From Scleromatobacter humisilvae (GTDB taxonomy: Bacteria; Pseudomonadota; Gammaproteobacteria; Burkholderiales; Burkholderiaceae_C), in NCBI RefSeq assembly GCF_023231945.1, contig NZ_JAJLJH010000003.1, positions 515,169-579,168 on the forward strand: a DNA stretch of 64,000 nucleotides, written 5' to 3'. Shown here in pieces: positions 50,609-59,545 of this stretch (positions within the stretch are counted from its first letter, which is position 1; each line of letters starts with the position of its first letter). Both the position numbers and the translations under genes were made by a program. The notes beneath the pieces were generated by a model. That model saw only the letters and a program-made list of their open reading frames with translations, did not search any database and had not been told where the DNA came from.

Positions 50609-52505
50609 GCGCCTGCGCCTGCTGTTCGTCGACGCGCCGGGACGACTCGACCTCGCCGTGCGCCTGGCGCTGATCTGCGCGCTGGTGACGCTCCTGGCGC
50701 AGACCTACGAGACGCCCGATCCGGCGCTCACCGCCTACCTCGCCTTCTTCCTCAATCGACCCGATCGCGCGACCAGCGTGCTGCTGTCCGTCGCGATGAC
50801 CCTGGTCGTCACGATCGTCCTCGGCCTCACGGTGCTTGTCGCCCAGGCGGTCGTCAACGACCCGCCGGCGCGCGTCGCGAGCATGGCGGCCATCTCGTTC
50901 GCGCTGCTGTTCCTCGTCTCCGCGAGCAAGCTGCGCCCCGTCGCCGGCAGCATCGCGCTGATCATGGCCTTCGCGCTGGACGAGCTGGGAGCGGTGCCCG
51001 GCGGCGAGCTGGCGACCCGCGGCGTGCTCTATGCGTGGCTGTTCGTCGGGATCCCGGCGGGTGTCTCGATCGCCGTGAACCTGCTCGTGGGGCCGTCGCC
51101 CCGCAAGCTCGTGCAGCAGACGCTGGCCGAGCGGCTGCGCCTCGCGGGCCGCGTGCTGCGCGAGCCGCAGCGCTGGCCCGAGCTGGCGTCCGCGCGACGC
51201 GAGGGCGACGAGGAAGTCGCCTCGCGGCTCAAGCTCGCCAGCGCGGAACGCACGTCGCCGATGGCCGACATCGCGGCGCTGCGCCAGGCCGCGGACGCCA
51301 CCATCGCGGCGATGGCGGCCGTGCAGCATCTCGCCTGCCGTCCCGCGACGCTGCTGCCCGCGCCGTTGCGCGAGGCGCTGGCGCGCACGCTCGACGACAT
51401 GGCCGACATCCTCGCCCGCGGCGGCTATCCCGTGGACGTCGAAGCCCCCGCGGCGCCGGAGGCGTCGCTGCATCCACTGGCCCGTGCCGCCTTCGCGACG
51501 CTGCGCGGCGCCGTCGCCCGCTTCGCCGAACCCGCGCCGCCAGCGATACCGGCGGTGCCGGCGCCCGCGCCGCCGGCGTCGGGCTTCCTGGCACGCGACG
51601 CCTTCACGAATCCCGAGCACGTGCACTTCGCCCTGAAGACGACGGCCGCGGCGATGGCCTGCTACATCGCCTATTCGCTGCTCGACTGGCCGGGCATCCA
51701 CACCTGCCTGATCACCTGCTACATCGTGTCGCTGGGCACGCTTGCCGACAGCGTCGAGAAGCTCGTGCTGCGCATCGGCGGCTGCCTGATCGGCGCCGCG
51801 CTCGGCGTGTCGGCGATGGTCTTCGTCGTGCCGTCGTTCACGTCGATCGAGGCGCTCATGGGCATCGTCTTCGTGGGCACGCTGGTCGCCGCCTGGATCG
51901 CCGCGGGCAGCCCGCGCATCGCCTATGCGGGCTTCCAGATGGCGTTCGCGTTCCTCCTGTGCGTGGTGCAGGGTACCGGCCCGGCGTTCGACCTGACCAT
52001 CGCGCGCGACCGGATCATCGGCATCCTGTTCGGCAATGCCGTGGTCTATGTCGTGTCGGCGCATTGCTGGCCGGTGAGCGTCGCGGGGCGGGTGGAGGCG
52101 AACCTGGCCGCGGCGCTGAGGCATCTGGCCGGGATGCTTCGTCCGGAGCCCGAGTCGACGCGGCGGCGGCTTGCGGCGGAGGCGCAGGCCGCGCTCGACG
52201 CGATGGCGAACGATCTCGATCTCGCGCGCTACGAGCCCGCCGCCGTGCGTCCCGCGGCGGGCTGGCTGGATCACCACCGCGCGATGGCCGCCGGGGTCGA
52301 TGCGCTGGGCACGCCGCTGCTGCTCGCCACGGAGACGGGCTCGAGCCTGCCCGACGACATCGGGCGGCGCATCGAGCGCCTCGCGAACGGCGAGGTCGGC
52401 GCGGAAGCGCCGGCCACCGCGTTCGCTGACGGGGATGCGTTGCACGCGCTGGTCGACGAGCGCCTGCGCGCCCTGGAACGCGAGGTGTCGCATGCGGCGG
52501 CTTGA
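50601..52505 (+). CDS. FUSC-family inner-membrane efflux protein (MdtO/AaeB-like)
   Basis: 634 residues with two blocks of hydrophobic helices (about 15-165 and 345-480) separated by a cytoplasmic helical domain. This is the duplicated layout of fusaric-acid-resistance proteins such as MdtO and AaeB. Recognisable parts are ALTAYLAFFLNRPDRATSVL and FALKTTAAAMACYIAYSLLDWPGIHTCLITC. It is presumably the proton-driven pump for an aromatic carboxylate or similar compound. The outer-membrane factor gene starts 14 bp before its stop. Confidence 0.9.
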   Translation: MTERLRLLFVDAPGRLDLAVRLALICALVTLLAQTYETPDPALTAYLAFFLNRPDRATSVLLSVAMTLVVTIVLGLTVLVAQAVVNDPPARVASMAAISFALLFLVSASKLRPVAGSIALIMAFALDELGAVPGGELATRGVLYAWLFVGIPAGVSIAVNLLVGPSPRKLVQQTLAERLRLAGRVLREPQRWPELASARREGDEEVASRLKLASAERTSPMADIAALRQAADATIAAMAAVQHLACRPATLLPAPLREALARTLDDMADILARGGYPVDVEAPAAPEASLHPLARAAFATLRGAVARFAEPAPPAIPAVPAPAPPASGFLARDAFTNPEHVHFALKTTAAAMACYIAYSLLDWPGIHTCLITCYIVSLGTLADSVEKLVLRIGGCLIGAALGVSAMVFVVPSFTSIEALMGIVFVGTLVAAWIAAGSPRIAYAGFQMAFAFLLCVVQGTGPAFDLTIARDRIIGILFGNAVVYVVSAHCWPVSVAGRVEANLAAALRHLAGMLRPEPESTRRRLAAEAQAALDAMANDLDLARYEPAAVRPAAGWLDHHRAMAAGVDALGTPLLLATETGSSLPDDIGRRIERLANGEVGAEAPATAFADGDALHALVDERLRALEREVSHAAA

Positions 52506-54027
52506 GTCGTGGGGCGCGTTGATGTCGGCGCTCGCCATGGCCGCATGCGGCACGCCGGCGATCGACACGATGCCCGCGAGTCCCGGCCAACCCTGGCGGC
52601 CAGCCACGGGGCCGGATGGCGCGATCGTCGGCGGCCGGCAACAGCCCGCGAATGACCCAGCCGGTTCGTCATACGTCCTGCCGCCGAACCGCACGCTTGC
52701 CAGCGTCGTGCCGCCCCCGTCGGCTATCGACCCGCAGCACGCTTACACGCTCGCCGAGCTGATCGACATCGCGCAGTCCAGCCACCCGGAGACCCGCATC
52801 GCCTGGGACGATGCACGCCGCGCGGCGCTCGCCGAAGGCATCGCCGAGAGCACCTACCTGCCGCACGTGACCGCGAGCGTGATCGGCGGCGTGCGCTCGA
52901 CGCGCGGCAGCCAGTCCGGCGGCGATGTCGGCGCCGACGCCTCGACCTCGTCCTCGGGCACGATCGCCGCGCTGTCGCTGGAATGGCTGGTGTTCGACTT
53001 CGGCCAGCGCGAGGCGATCGTCGAGTCGGCGCAGCAGGCGTCCATCGCGTCGAACATCGCCTTCACCGCGGCGCACCAGCGGGTCATCCACGAGGTCTGT
53101 CTCGCGTTCTATGCGAACGATGCGGCGCGCGCGCGCGTCGCGATCGCCGCCGCATCCTTGAAGAACGCGCAGCAGATCGAGGCCGCCGCCGACGAGCGCT
53201 ATCGACACGGCGTCGGAACGGCTATCGACCTGGCGCAGGCCCGCCAGGCCACGGCCCAGGCGCGCCTGGGCGACGTGCAGGCACGCGGCCGGGCGCAGGA
53301 CGCGATGCTGGCGCTGGTCACGGCGATGGGCATCTCGCCGCTCGCCCGGTTCGACGTGGCCGACGTCTCCGGGCGCCCGCTGTCGAAGGCCTCCCTGCAG
53401 CCGATCGAGCGCATCGTCTCCGATGCCATCTCGCGCAGGCCGGACGTCCTCGGCGCGTACGCGGCCGAGAAGGCCAGCGAGGCGGCCGCGCGCGCGGCCG
53501 AGGCCGACTTCAAGCCCAAGGTCTTCATGTCCGCGACCGGCGCCCATGCCTCGGGCCGCCTCGACGTCACCGCCGTGCCGCCCGTCGGCCAGCAGTCGGG
53601 CACGTTCAATCTCTCGGGCGGACACTGGGGATCGACGGTCCTGCTGGGGGTGACCGTGCCGCTCTATGACGCGGGCCTGCGCAAGTCGACGCTGGGCCAG
53701 GCGCGCGCCGCGGCGGACGCCGCGACGGCCCAGTCGGAGCGCGTGCGCGACGAGGCGGTGCGCCAGATCGTGATGGCGCAGAACGCGCTGGAGACCAGTC
53801 TCGAGGCGAACGAAGCCGCGCAGGCGCTGGTGGACGCCGCCCGCATCAACTTCGATGCCGCCTTCGATGCCTATGGCCATGGCGTCGGCACGACGACGGC
53901 CGTCACGCTCGCGGCCACGCAGCTGCTGCAGGCGCAGGAGGCGGCCATCGATGCGCACAGTGCCGCACTCTCCGCGGCGGCCACGCTGGCCTTCGCGACC
54001 GGCGCGCTCGGCGCCGCGCCCCCCTGA
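52492..54027 (+). CDS. Outer-membrane efflux lipoprotein (TolC/OprM family, MdtP-like)
   Basis: 511 residues. The lipoprotein signal SWGALMSALAMAACGTP has a lipid-attachment Cys at about 20. OEP repeats follow, e.g. AYTLAELIDIAQSSHPETRIAWDDAR and the typical VPLYDAGLRKSTLGQARAAAD. It completes the tripartite pump. A Ser/Thr-rich insertion (GSQSGGDVGADASTSSSGT, about 140-160) is unusual. GAGGTG is 5 nt before the ATG. Confidence 0.91.
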   Translation: MRRLESWGALMSALAMAACGTPAIDTMPASPGQPWRPATGPDGAIVGGRQQPANDPAGSSYVLPPNRTLASVVPPPSAIDPQHAYTLAELIDIAQSSHPETRIAWDDARRAALAEGIAESTYLPHVTASVIGGVRSTRGSQSGGDVGADASTSSSGTIAALSLEWLVFDFGQREAIVESAQQASIASNIAFTAAHQRVIHEVCLAFYANDAARARVAIAAASLKNAQQIEAAADERYRHGVGTAIDLAQARQATAQARLGDVQARGRAQDAMLALVTAMGISPLARFDVADVSGRPLSKASLQPIERIVSDAISRRPDVLGAYAAEKASEAAARAAEADFKPKVFMSATGAHASGRLDVTAVPPVGQQSGTFNLSGGHWGSTVLLGVTVPLYDAGLRKSTLGQARAAADAATAQSERVRDEAVRQIVMAQNALETSLEANEAAQALVDAARINFDAAFDAYGHGVGTTTAVTLAATQLLQAQEAAIDAHSAALSAAATLAFATGALGAAPP

Positions 54028-54073
54028 CGCGAGGCCGATCCTGAACCAAGACCTGCACCTGGCCGGCCTGTCG

Positions 54074-54757
54074 ATGGTGGCCCACATGGCCGGCGCCCTG
54101 GCGCTGGGGTGGCTGGTCGGCTACGAGCGCTACTTCAACGGCCGGGCCTCGGGCACCCAGGTCTACTGCCTCGTCTGCGCGACCTCGTGCGCCGTCACGC
54201 TGCTCGCGGGCTACCCCGCGCTGTGGTACGGCAGCACGTCGCACGAGAACGGCGCCGGCGACCCGACGCGCGTGATCGGTTCGATCCTCACCGGCATCGG
54301 CTTCCTGGGCGCGGGCATCATCATGCAGACCGGCCTCAACGTGCGCGGCCTGACGACGGCCGCGTCGATCTGGGCCTCCTCGGCGATCGGGATCCTGGTC
54401 GGCGTGGACTTCCATCTCGCCGCCGTGGGCCTGACCGCGCTGATCGTGGTCAGCCTGTCCGTGGTGCCGCGGTTCGAACATCGCCTGCCCGCCCGGGCGG
54501 TCATGGTGGGCAACGTGCGCTTCCGGGAAGGGTATCGCCCGGACTCCTCGGAGATCCATCGCTACCTCGTCGAGCGCGGCCTCCAGGTGCCCCCCGACAC
54601 GCTCAGCATCACCCGCAGCAACGGCCGCTTCGAACTCCAGTGCCTGATCTTCGGGGACTCGGGCACGAGCGCCGAAGCCATGAACCGCATCGTCCGCGAG
54701 CTGTCGGAGATGCCGGATGTCGAGGAATTCACCGTCACGCATTCGAGCCGGGCGTGA
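54074..54757 (+). CDS. MgtC/SapB-family membrane protein
   Basis: 227 residues from ATG 54074. Five membrane helices: MAGALALGWLVGYERYFNGRASG, then SILTGIGFLGAGIIMQTGLNVRGLTTAASIWASSAIGILVGV, the MgtC/SapB signature. A cytoplasmic ACT-like domain follows (about 150-227). MgtC proteins modulate ATP synthase and magnesium or phosphate homeostasis. A CTG at 54041 would add the residues LNQDLHLAGLS, close to normal MgtC N-termini, and has GAGG upstream, so a non-ATG start is likely but unproven. It follows the efflux operon by 46 bp and may be co-transcribed. Confidence 0.88.
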   Translation: MVAHMAGALALGWLVGYERYFNGRASGTQVYCLVCATSCAVTLLAGYPALWYGSTSHENGAGDPTRVIGSILTGIGFLGAGIIMQTGLNVRGLTTAASIWASSAIGILVGVDFHLAAVGLTALIVVSLSVVPRFEHRLPARAVMVGNVRFREGYRPDSSEIHRYLVERGLQVPPDTLSITRSNGRFELQCLIFGDSGTSAEAMNRIVRELSEMPDVEEFTVTHSSRA

Positions 54758-54775
54758 ACATTGTGTCGCCACGAT

Positions 54776-54847
54776 GACTACCACCAAGGTGGGTGATCGC
54801 CCCTTGCCCTTCGTGGCGTGGCGACGCGATGCGGCAGTCCGTACGAT
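54776..54847 (+). promoter_or_regulatory. Bipartite promoter element, copy 2
   Basis: GACTACCACCAA (54776-54787), GTGGCGTGGCGA (54813-54824) and TACGAT (54842-54847), with TGGCGA and TACGAT 17 nt apart. This mirrors 34381-34451. The lipoprotein gene starts 86 nt downstream. The nearest likely regulators are the two MalT-type proteins, but nothing proves the link. Confidence 0.5.
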
Positions 54848-54933
54848 CGTCCTCGAATGCAGGGCCGAGCACGCGGAGATATCGGATGCCCAATGAAAGT
54901 TTCCATGCCTGAACCCACGAACGGCTTGCAGCG

Positions 54934-56541
54934 ATGAGCAACAAGGCCGGAGATCCGGAAGCAGGCCCGGCGCCGTGGCTGCGCTTCGCGCGCATCCTGA
55001 TGCTCGGCGCGGTCGCCTTGGGGATGGCAGCGTGCGCATCGCTGCCTCCGCCGGTGAAGGCCGAGGCGTTCTCCCTTCCCGCGGTGCCGGGCGACCCGCT
55101 GGCGCAGGTTGCGTCGTCCAGCATCTCCTCCGAGGGAAGCTCGAGCTTTCGTCCGATGCCGTTCAGCCGCGTCTCGATGGACACGAGGCTGGCGCTGGCC
55201 AAGCACGCGGTACGCAGTCTCGACGTCCAGTACTACCTGCTGCAGAACGACTACACGGGCAGGACGCTTCTTCGCGCCGTGCGCGACGCCGCCCAGCGCG
55301 GCGTGCGCGTGCGGATCCTGGTCGACGATCTCTACACGGACAGCAGCGAGACGCTGCTCCTGAACTTGGCGGCGACGCCGAACGTCCAGATCAAGGTGTT
55401 CAACCCGTTCCCGACGGCGCGCGCGTTCAGCGCGACCAAATGGGCGTTCGCCATCGCGGACTTCGCCCGGCTCAACCATCGGATGCACAACAAGCTGTTC
55501 ATCGCCGACGGTGCCTTCGCCGTGGCCGGCGGCAGGAACATCGCGGACGAGTACTTCTTCCAGAGCCGCAGCGGGAACTTCATCGACTTCGATCTCCTGG
55601 TCGCCGGCGCCGCGGTGTCGCAGCTGCAGGCCGTCTACGACACCTACTGGAACAGTCCGCGCGTCTATCCGCTCGAAGTCCTGGATCACGGAAGCGATGA
55701 TCTCGAGGCGCGCCGGAAGGCCTTCGAGGAGGCCACCCGGCCGGGCGGCGAGTTCGCCGAGCCGCCCCCGGCGCAGCCGGACGCGCTCGGGTTCAGTCCA
55801 TTCAGTGTCGACGTCGACTCGCCGCCGCTGCCCATGCTGCATGGAGAGATCGAGGCGTTCGCGGACGATCCGGAGAAGGTCTCCGGCAAGGCGGAGCAGG
55901 GCGGCGACAGGTCGACGGTCACCTCCCGGGTACTCGAGGCGATCTCGAGATCGCAGTCCGAGGTACTCCTCGTATCGCCGTACTTCGTGCCGGGTGAGGT
56001 CGGGATGAAGGCGCTGCAGGACACGCGCGATCGCGGCGTCAAGGTGACGCTCATCACCAACACGCTGAGCGCGAACGACGAGCCGCTCGCGAGCGCGGCG
56101 TATGCGCGATATCGCGTGCGCATGCTGAAGATGGGGGTCGACATCTACGAGGTCAGCTCGAGGCAGCTGCGCTCCAACTCCGATGTCGGCAAGGTGCTCG
56201 GCGCATCGATCGGACGTTCGCACGCGAAGATCGTGGTGATGGACGGCAGGACGACCTTCGTGGGCTCCATGAACATGGACCTGCGGTCCTCGCGGGAGAA
56301 CACCGAGATGGGAATGTTCGTCCATTCTCCGGAGCTCGCGCAGGACGTCACGAAAGTCCTTGCCGGGATCCGCAGCAACGGGACGTATCACCTGCGCCTC
56401 GGGCCGGACGGAGAGGACGTGCAATGGGTCGCGGTCGAGAACGGATCCGACGTGGTCTACGACAGCGAGCCGGAAGTCGGGCTCGGCACGCGGCTCGAGA
56501 TCTTCTTCCTCGCACCGTTCATTTCGCAGAGCCTTCTCTGA
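54934..56541 (+). CDS. Phospholipase D/cardiolipin-synthase-like lipoprotein
   Basis: 535 residues. The lipoprotein signal is LMLGAVALGMAACAS. Two HKD motifs of the phospholipase D superfamily are RMHNKLFIADGAFAVAGGRN (His185, Lys187) and SHAKIVVMDGRTTFVGSMN (His430, Lys432), each with the Asp. Two motifs and a lipid anchor suggest a periplasmic enzyme acting on phospholipids, such as phosphatidyltransferase or hydrolysis, rather than a nuclease. About 60 residues between the halves (PPPAQPDALGFSPFSVDVDS) are an insertion. It shares a promoter type with the small secreted protein at 34491, hinting at a common envelope response. Confidence 0.9.
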   Translation: MSNKAGDPEAGPAPWLRFARILMLGAVALGMAACASLPPPVKAEAFSLPAVPGDPLAQVASSSISSEGSSSFRPMPFSRVSMDTRLALAKHAVRSLDVQYYLLQNDYTGRTLLRAVRDAAQRGVRVRILVDDLYTDSSETLLLNLAATPNVQIKVFNPFPTARAFSATKWAFAIADFARLNHRMHNKLFIADGAFAVAGGRNIADEYFFQSRSGNFIDFDLLVAGAAVSQLQAVYDTYWNSPRVYPLEVLDHGSDDLEARRKAFEEATRPGGEFAEPPPAQPDALGFSPFSVDVDSPPLPMLHGEIEAFADDPEKVSGKAEQGGDRSTVTSRVLEAISRSQSEVLLVSPYFVPGEVGMKALQDTRDRGVKVTLITNTLSANDEPLASAAYARYRVRMLKMGVDIYEVSSRQLRSNSDVGKVLGASIGRSHAKIVVMDGRTTFVGSMNMDLRSSRENTEMGMFVHSPELAQDVTKVLAGIRSNGTYHLRLGPDGEDVQWVAVENGSDVVYDSEPEVGLGTRLEIFFLAPFISQSLL

Positions 56542-56577
56542 CCCGGCCGATCATCGCGCCGCGGAACGCGCTCGGCG

Positions 56578-59310
56578 CTAGCCGGCGAGGATGCCCAGCC
56601 CGCGTGCGCGCACCATCGCGCCGGCCCTGTTCTTGACGTCGAGCTTGCCGTAGATGTTGTGGAGATGCCATTTGAGCGTCCCCTCCGAAATGAAGATCGA
56701 CTCGGCGATCTCCCGGTTGCTCATGCCCGACTCGAGGCGCTTGAGGATCGCCACTTCGCGTTTCGTGAGCTCCTCGGCGGCGGTCCCGACGTCGTCGCCC
56801 GGCTCGATCGCGCGGGCGTTGGCGTCGCGCATCAGCTGCTGGAGCCGCCGTGCCAGCGGCGCCGCTTCCGTGCCGCGCGTCTGGTCGGGCCCGAGGCGAT
56901 CGAGGAGCGGACGAAGGACCCTCGCGTCGTCCAGGAACAGGCGCAGGTAGCCTCTCGGGGATGCGATCGTGAGCGCCTTCAGCAAGTCCTCCGACGCGAG
57001 CCCGCGCTCGCCCTCGTGGTCGTGGGCCAGCGCGCGCAGCAACAGCAACTCCGCCGATCGGTGGAACAGGCCCTTTTGCCGGCTGCGCTCGATCGCACCG
57101 CCCAGCGCCTGTGCCACGAGTTGCGGAGCCTGTCGAAGCACGAAGCGCGACGAAGCCCGGAACGCCTTGTCCCGCCCCAGGCTGGAGGCGCCGTCCTGCG
57201 AAGGCAGTTCGTCGAAGCCGAAGCGTGCCGCCACGATCCGGGCCTCCTCGAACTGACCCGCCCGCCCGAGGCACGTGCATTCCTCGGCGGCGAGCGTGAC
57301 GGTCACGCGCGGCAAGCCGCGCCGTTCGCCAAGTTCCTGGCCCTCGCGAAGAATGGCCCGGGCGCCGTCCGGATCCTGCCGCAGCAACTGCAGGCGCGAT
57401 CGCGTCAGGTAGGCGACGATCACGGCGTCCGCGGGCCCGTATTCGTCGACGCTGGTCATGGCGCGCTCGATGTGCTCGCTCGCCGAATCGATCTCGTCGA
57501 ACTCGTAGGCGATGCCCGCGAGCAGCGTGTGCAGCAGGCTGGCATGCGCGGGATGGCCGTGGAGCTTGCTGTCGACCTGCTCGAGCCCGTTCAGGCAGGC
57601 GCGCCGCGCCTCGAGGTAGGTGCCGCGCTTCAGGTGAAGCACGGCCTCGACATACGCCGTCCACGCGAGCGCGTAATGGCCTTCGCCCTGCTCCAGCCAG
57701 CGGCGTGTCTGCCCCACGACGTCGAGGCCGTCGCCGATCGCGCCGCTGGACTTGTGGCCGAACGCCAGCACGTTGCCCATCACGCCCTTGTGCTGCAGCG
57801 GCGCCTCGGGCCATCGCTGCAGCCACGCGGCCGCGCGCTCGCCGCCGCGCCGGCCCTCGTCGCGCAGCGCGAGCGACATGGCGTCCTGCAATTCGACCGC
57901 GCAACGCAGTTCCTCGACCAGCTTCGCATCGGAGCCCGGGTCGGCCTCCATCCGCCGCAGCAGCCGTTCGAGACGATGGACCTGGGCCTCGTACTCCTGG
58001 CGGCGCGGATAGAACGACAGCGAGAACGCGTACTGGATGCGGATGACGGGGTATCGATCCACCCACTCCCCGGGCAGCGCGTTCATCCAGCGCAGGACGG
58101 TCTGGTGATAGCCGCGCCGGAAGGCCAGTTCCTCGACGTTGTCCGCGACCCACCTCGTCGCCGTTTCCCAGTCCCGTGCGCGGATGGCGCAGTTGATCGC
58201 GTCCTCGATATGCCCGTTGTCGTGCAACCAGGCGGCGCCCAGGACGAGACAGGCCCGGGCCTCGGCGGGCGCGACGCGGCGATATCGCTCGCGGAAGAAT
58301 TCGCCGACGAGGTGATGGAAGCGCGCCCACGTGCCCGAGCGATCGAGCGGGATCAGGAACAGGTGGCGCGAGCGGAGGGTGCCGAGCAGCGCCTCGACGT
58401 CGTCGTCGCGTGCGATTGCCCGTGCGAGCGGCGCGCTGATGCGGTCGAATTGCGAGATCCGGGAGACGAACGAACGCGTGCGCTCGTCGACGCGGGACAG
58501 GATGACCTCGCCCAGGTAGTCGACCACGCTCGTGTCCGTGCCGGCGAACTGCTCGATCATGCCGGCCTGGTCCGAGACGCCGTCGAGCGCCATCGCCGCG
58601 AGTTCGAGCGCGGCCGGCCAGCCCTCGGTCTTCGACATCAGTTGCTGCAGGTCCCGCGCGGGCAGGTCGCGCCCCAGGCGGCTGCGGTAGAACATCGACG
58701 CCTCTTCCAGCCCGAACTGCATGCGCTTGATGCCGATCTCGAACAGCTGCCGCCGCACGCGCAGCCCCGCGACGCGAATGCCAGGCTCCTCCCGGCTGCC
58801 GATCACGAACTGGATGTTTCGCGGCGCGTAGTTCGCGAGCCAGTCGACGATCTCGACGACCTCCGGCTGGCGGATGAACTGGAGGTCGTCGAGGAACAGG
58901 ACAAGGCGCCCGTGCACGCGCGCGAGGTCGTCCGCGATCGCTTCCAGCAAGGGCTTGGCGCCTCCGGTGAAGTCGCCGGCGACCTGCGCGAGGGCGCTGC
59001 CGCCGACGCGCGCCTGCACGGTCCGGATCGCGGCGACGAGGTGCTGCACGAAGCGCACCTTGTCGTTGTCGTCCTCGTCGAGGGACAGCCAGGCGCACGC
59101 GACCCTGCGCTCGCAAAGGCGCCCGTGCCACTGGGCCATCAGGGTCGACTTGCCGTAGCCTGCCGGCGCCGCGAGCACGACCACGGGGTAGGCGCCGTCC
59201 AGCACTTCGCTCGACGAATCGAGCGCGGGCCGCGGCAATGGCCTGCTCGTCCCCGCCGCCGGATACAGCCTGGATTCGTGGACCGGTGCCTCGAGCGTCT
59301 CTGCGGTCAT
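56578..59310 (-). CDS. Full-length MalT-type LuxR transcriptional activator (STAND ATPase)
   Basis: 910 residues. The Walker A motif is at about 48-55 (AAPAGYGKST) and the Walker B-like motif is LVLFLDDLQF. The STAND domain runs on through EGWPAALELAAMAL, followed by about 450 residues of helical repeats that would bind the inducer. The C-terminal LuxR helix-turn-helix is LTKREVAILKRLESGMSNREIAESIFISEGTLKWHLHNIYGKL. Proteins of this kind multimerise on ligand plus ATP and activate transcription from repeated sites. It is divergent from the first acyl-CoA synthetase gene, whose promoter shares a 20-bp element with that of the second, so these ligase/ETF genes are its likely targets (inference). 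Confidence 0.92.
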   Translation of the reverse strand: MTAETLEAPVHESRLYPAAGTSRPLPRPALDSSSEVLDGAYPVVVLAAPAGYGKSTLMAQWHGRLCERRVACAWLSLDEDDNDKVRFVQHLVAAIRTVQARVGGSALAQVAGDFTGGAKPLLEAIADDLARVHGRLVLFLDDLQFIRQPEVVEIVDWLANYAPRNIQFVIGSREEPGIRVAGLRVRRQLFEIGIKRMQFGLEEASMFYRSRLGRDLPARDLQQLMSKTEGWPAALELAAMALDGVSDQAGMIEQFAGTDTSVVDYLGEVILSRVDERTRSFVSRISQFDRISAPLARAIARDDDVEALLGTLRSRHLFLIPLDRSGTWARFHHLVGEFFRERYRRVAPAEARACLVLGAAWLHDNGHIEDAINCAIRARDWETATRWVADNVEELAFRRGYHQTVLRWMNALPGEWVDRYPVIRIQYAFSLSFYPRRQEYEAQVHRLERLLRRMEADPGSDAKLVEELRCAVELQDAMSLALRDEGRRGGERAAAWLQRWPEAPLQHKGVMGNVLAFGHKSSGAIGDGLDVVGQTRRWLEQGEGHYALAWTAYVEAVLHLKRGTYLEARRACLNGLEQVDSKLHGHPAHASLLHTLLAGIAYEFDEIDSASEHIERAMTSVDEYGPADAVIVAYLTRSRLQLLRQDPDGARAILREGQELGERRGLPRVTVTLAAEECTCLGRAGQFEEARIVAARFGFDELPSQDGASSLGRDKAFRASSRFVLRQAPQLVAQALGGAIERSRQKGLFHRSAELLLLRALAHDHEGERGLASEDLLKALTIASPRGYLRLFLDDARVLRPLLDRLGPDQTRGTEAAPLARRLQQLMRDANARAIEPGDDVGTAAEELTKREVAILKRLESGMSNREIAESIFISEGTLKWHLHNIYGKLDVKNRAGAMVRARGLGILAG

Positions 59311-59469
59311 CGCGTCATGTCTCCCCGGTCGATGCTACGCCTCGCGTCCGGCGCGCGAGATAGTGCGCACCCTGGGAATTCGCCGGGCTGGTCGAGCTCG
59401 ACGGCGCGATCCCGACGGCCGCGCGCCGACCGGCCGACGAGCATCCGCGTTTTCCCGTAGTTCGCTCAA

Positions 59470-59515
59470 GTCCGAACTTCCGATAGGGGCGACGGCGGGC
59501 TCCCCGGCTCAGAGT
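59470..59515 (+). promoter_or_regulatory. Acyl-CoA synthetase promoter element, copy 1
   Basis: GTCCGAACTTCCGATAGGGG (59470-59489) is followed after 20 nt by CAGAGT (59510-59515). Copy 2 at 61204-61249 has 16 of 20 matching bases and a hexamer at the same distance. The 20-nt spacing and the (C)A...T hexamer repeat the geometry of the ten-site regulon with a different operator. The gene starts 30 nt downstream. Confidence 0.5.
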
Positions 59516-59545
59516 CGGCCCATCGCAAGGAGACAGGGGTGAGCC

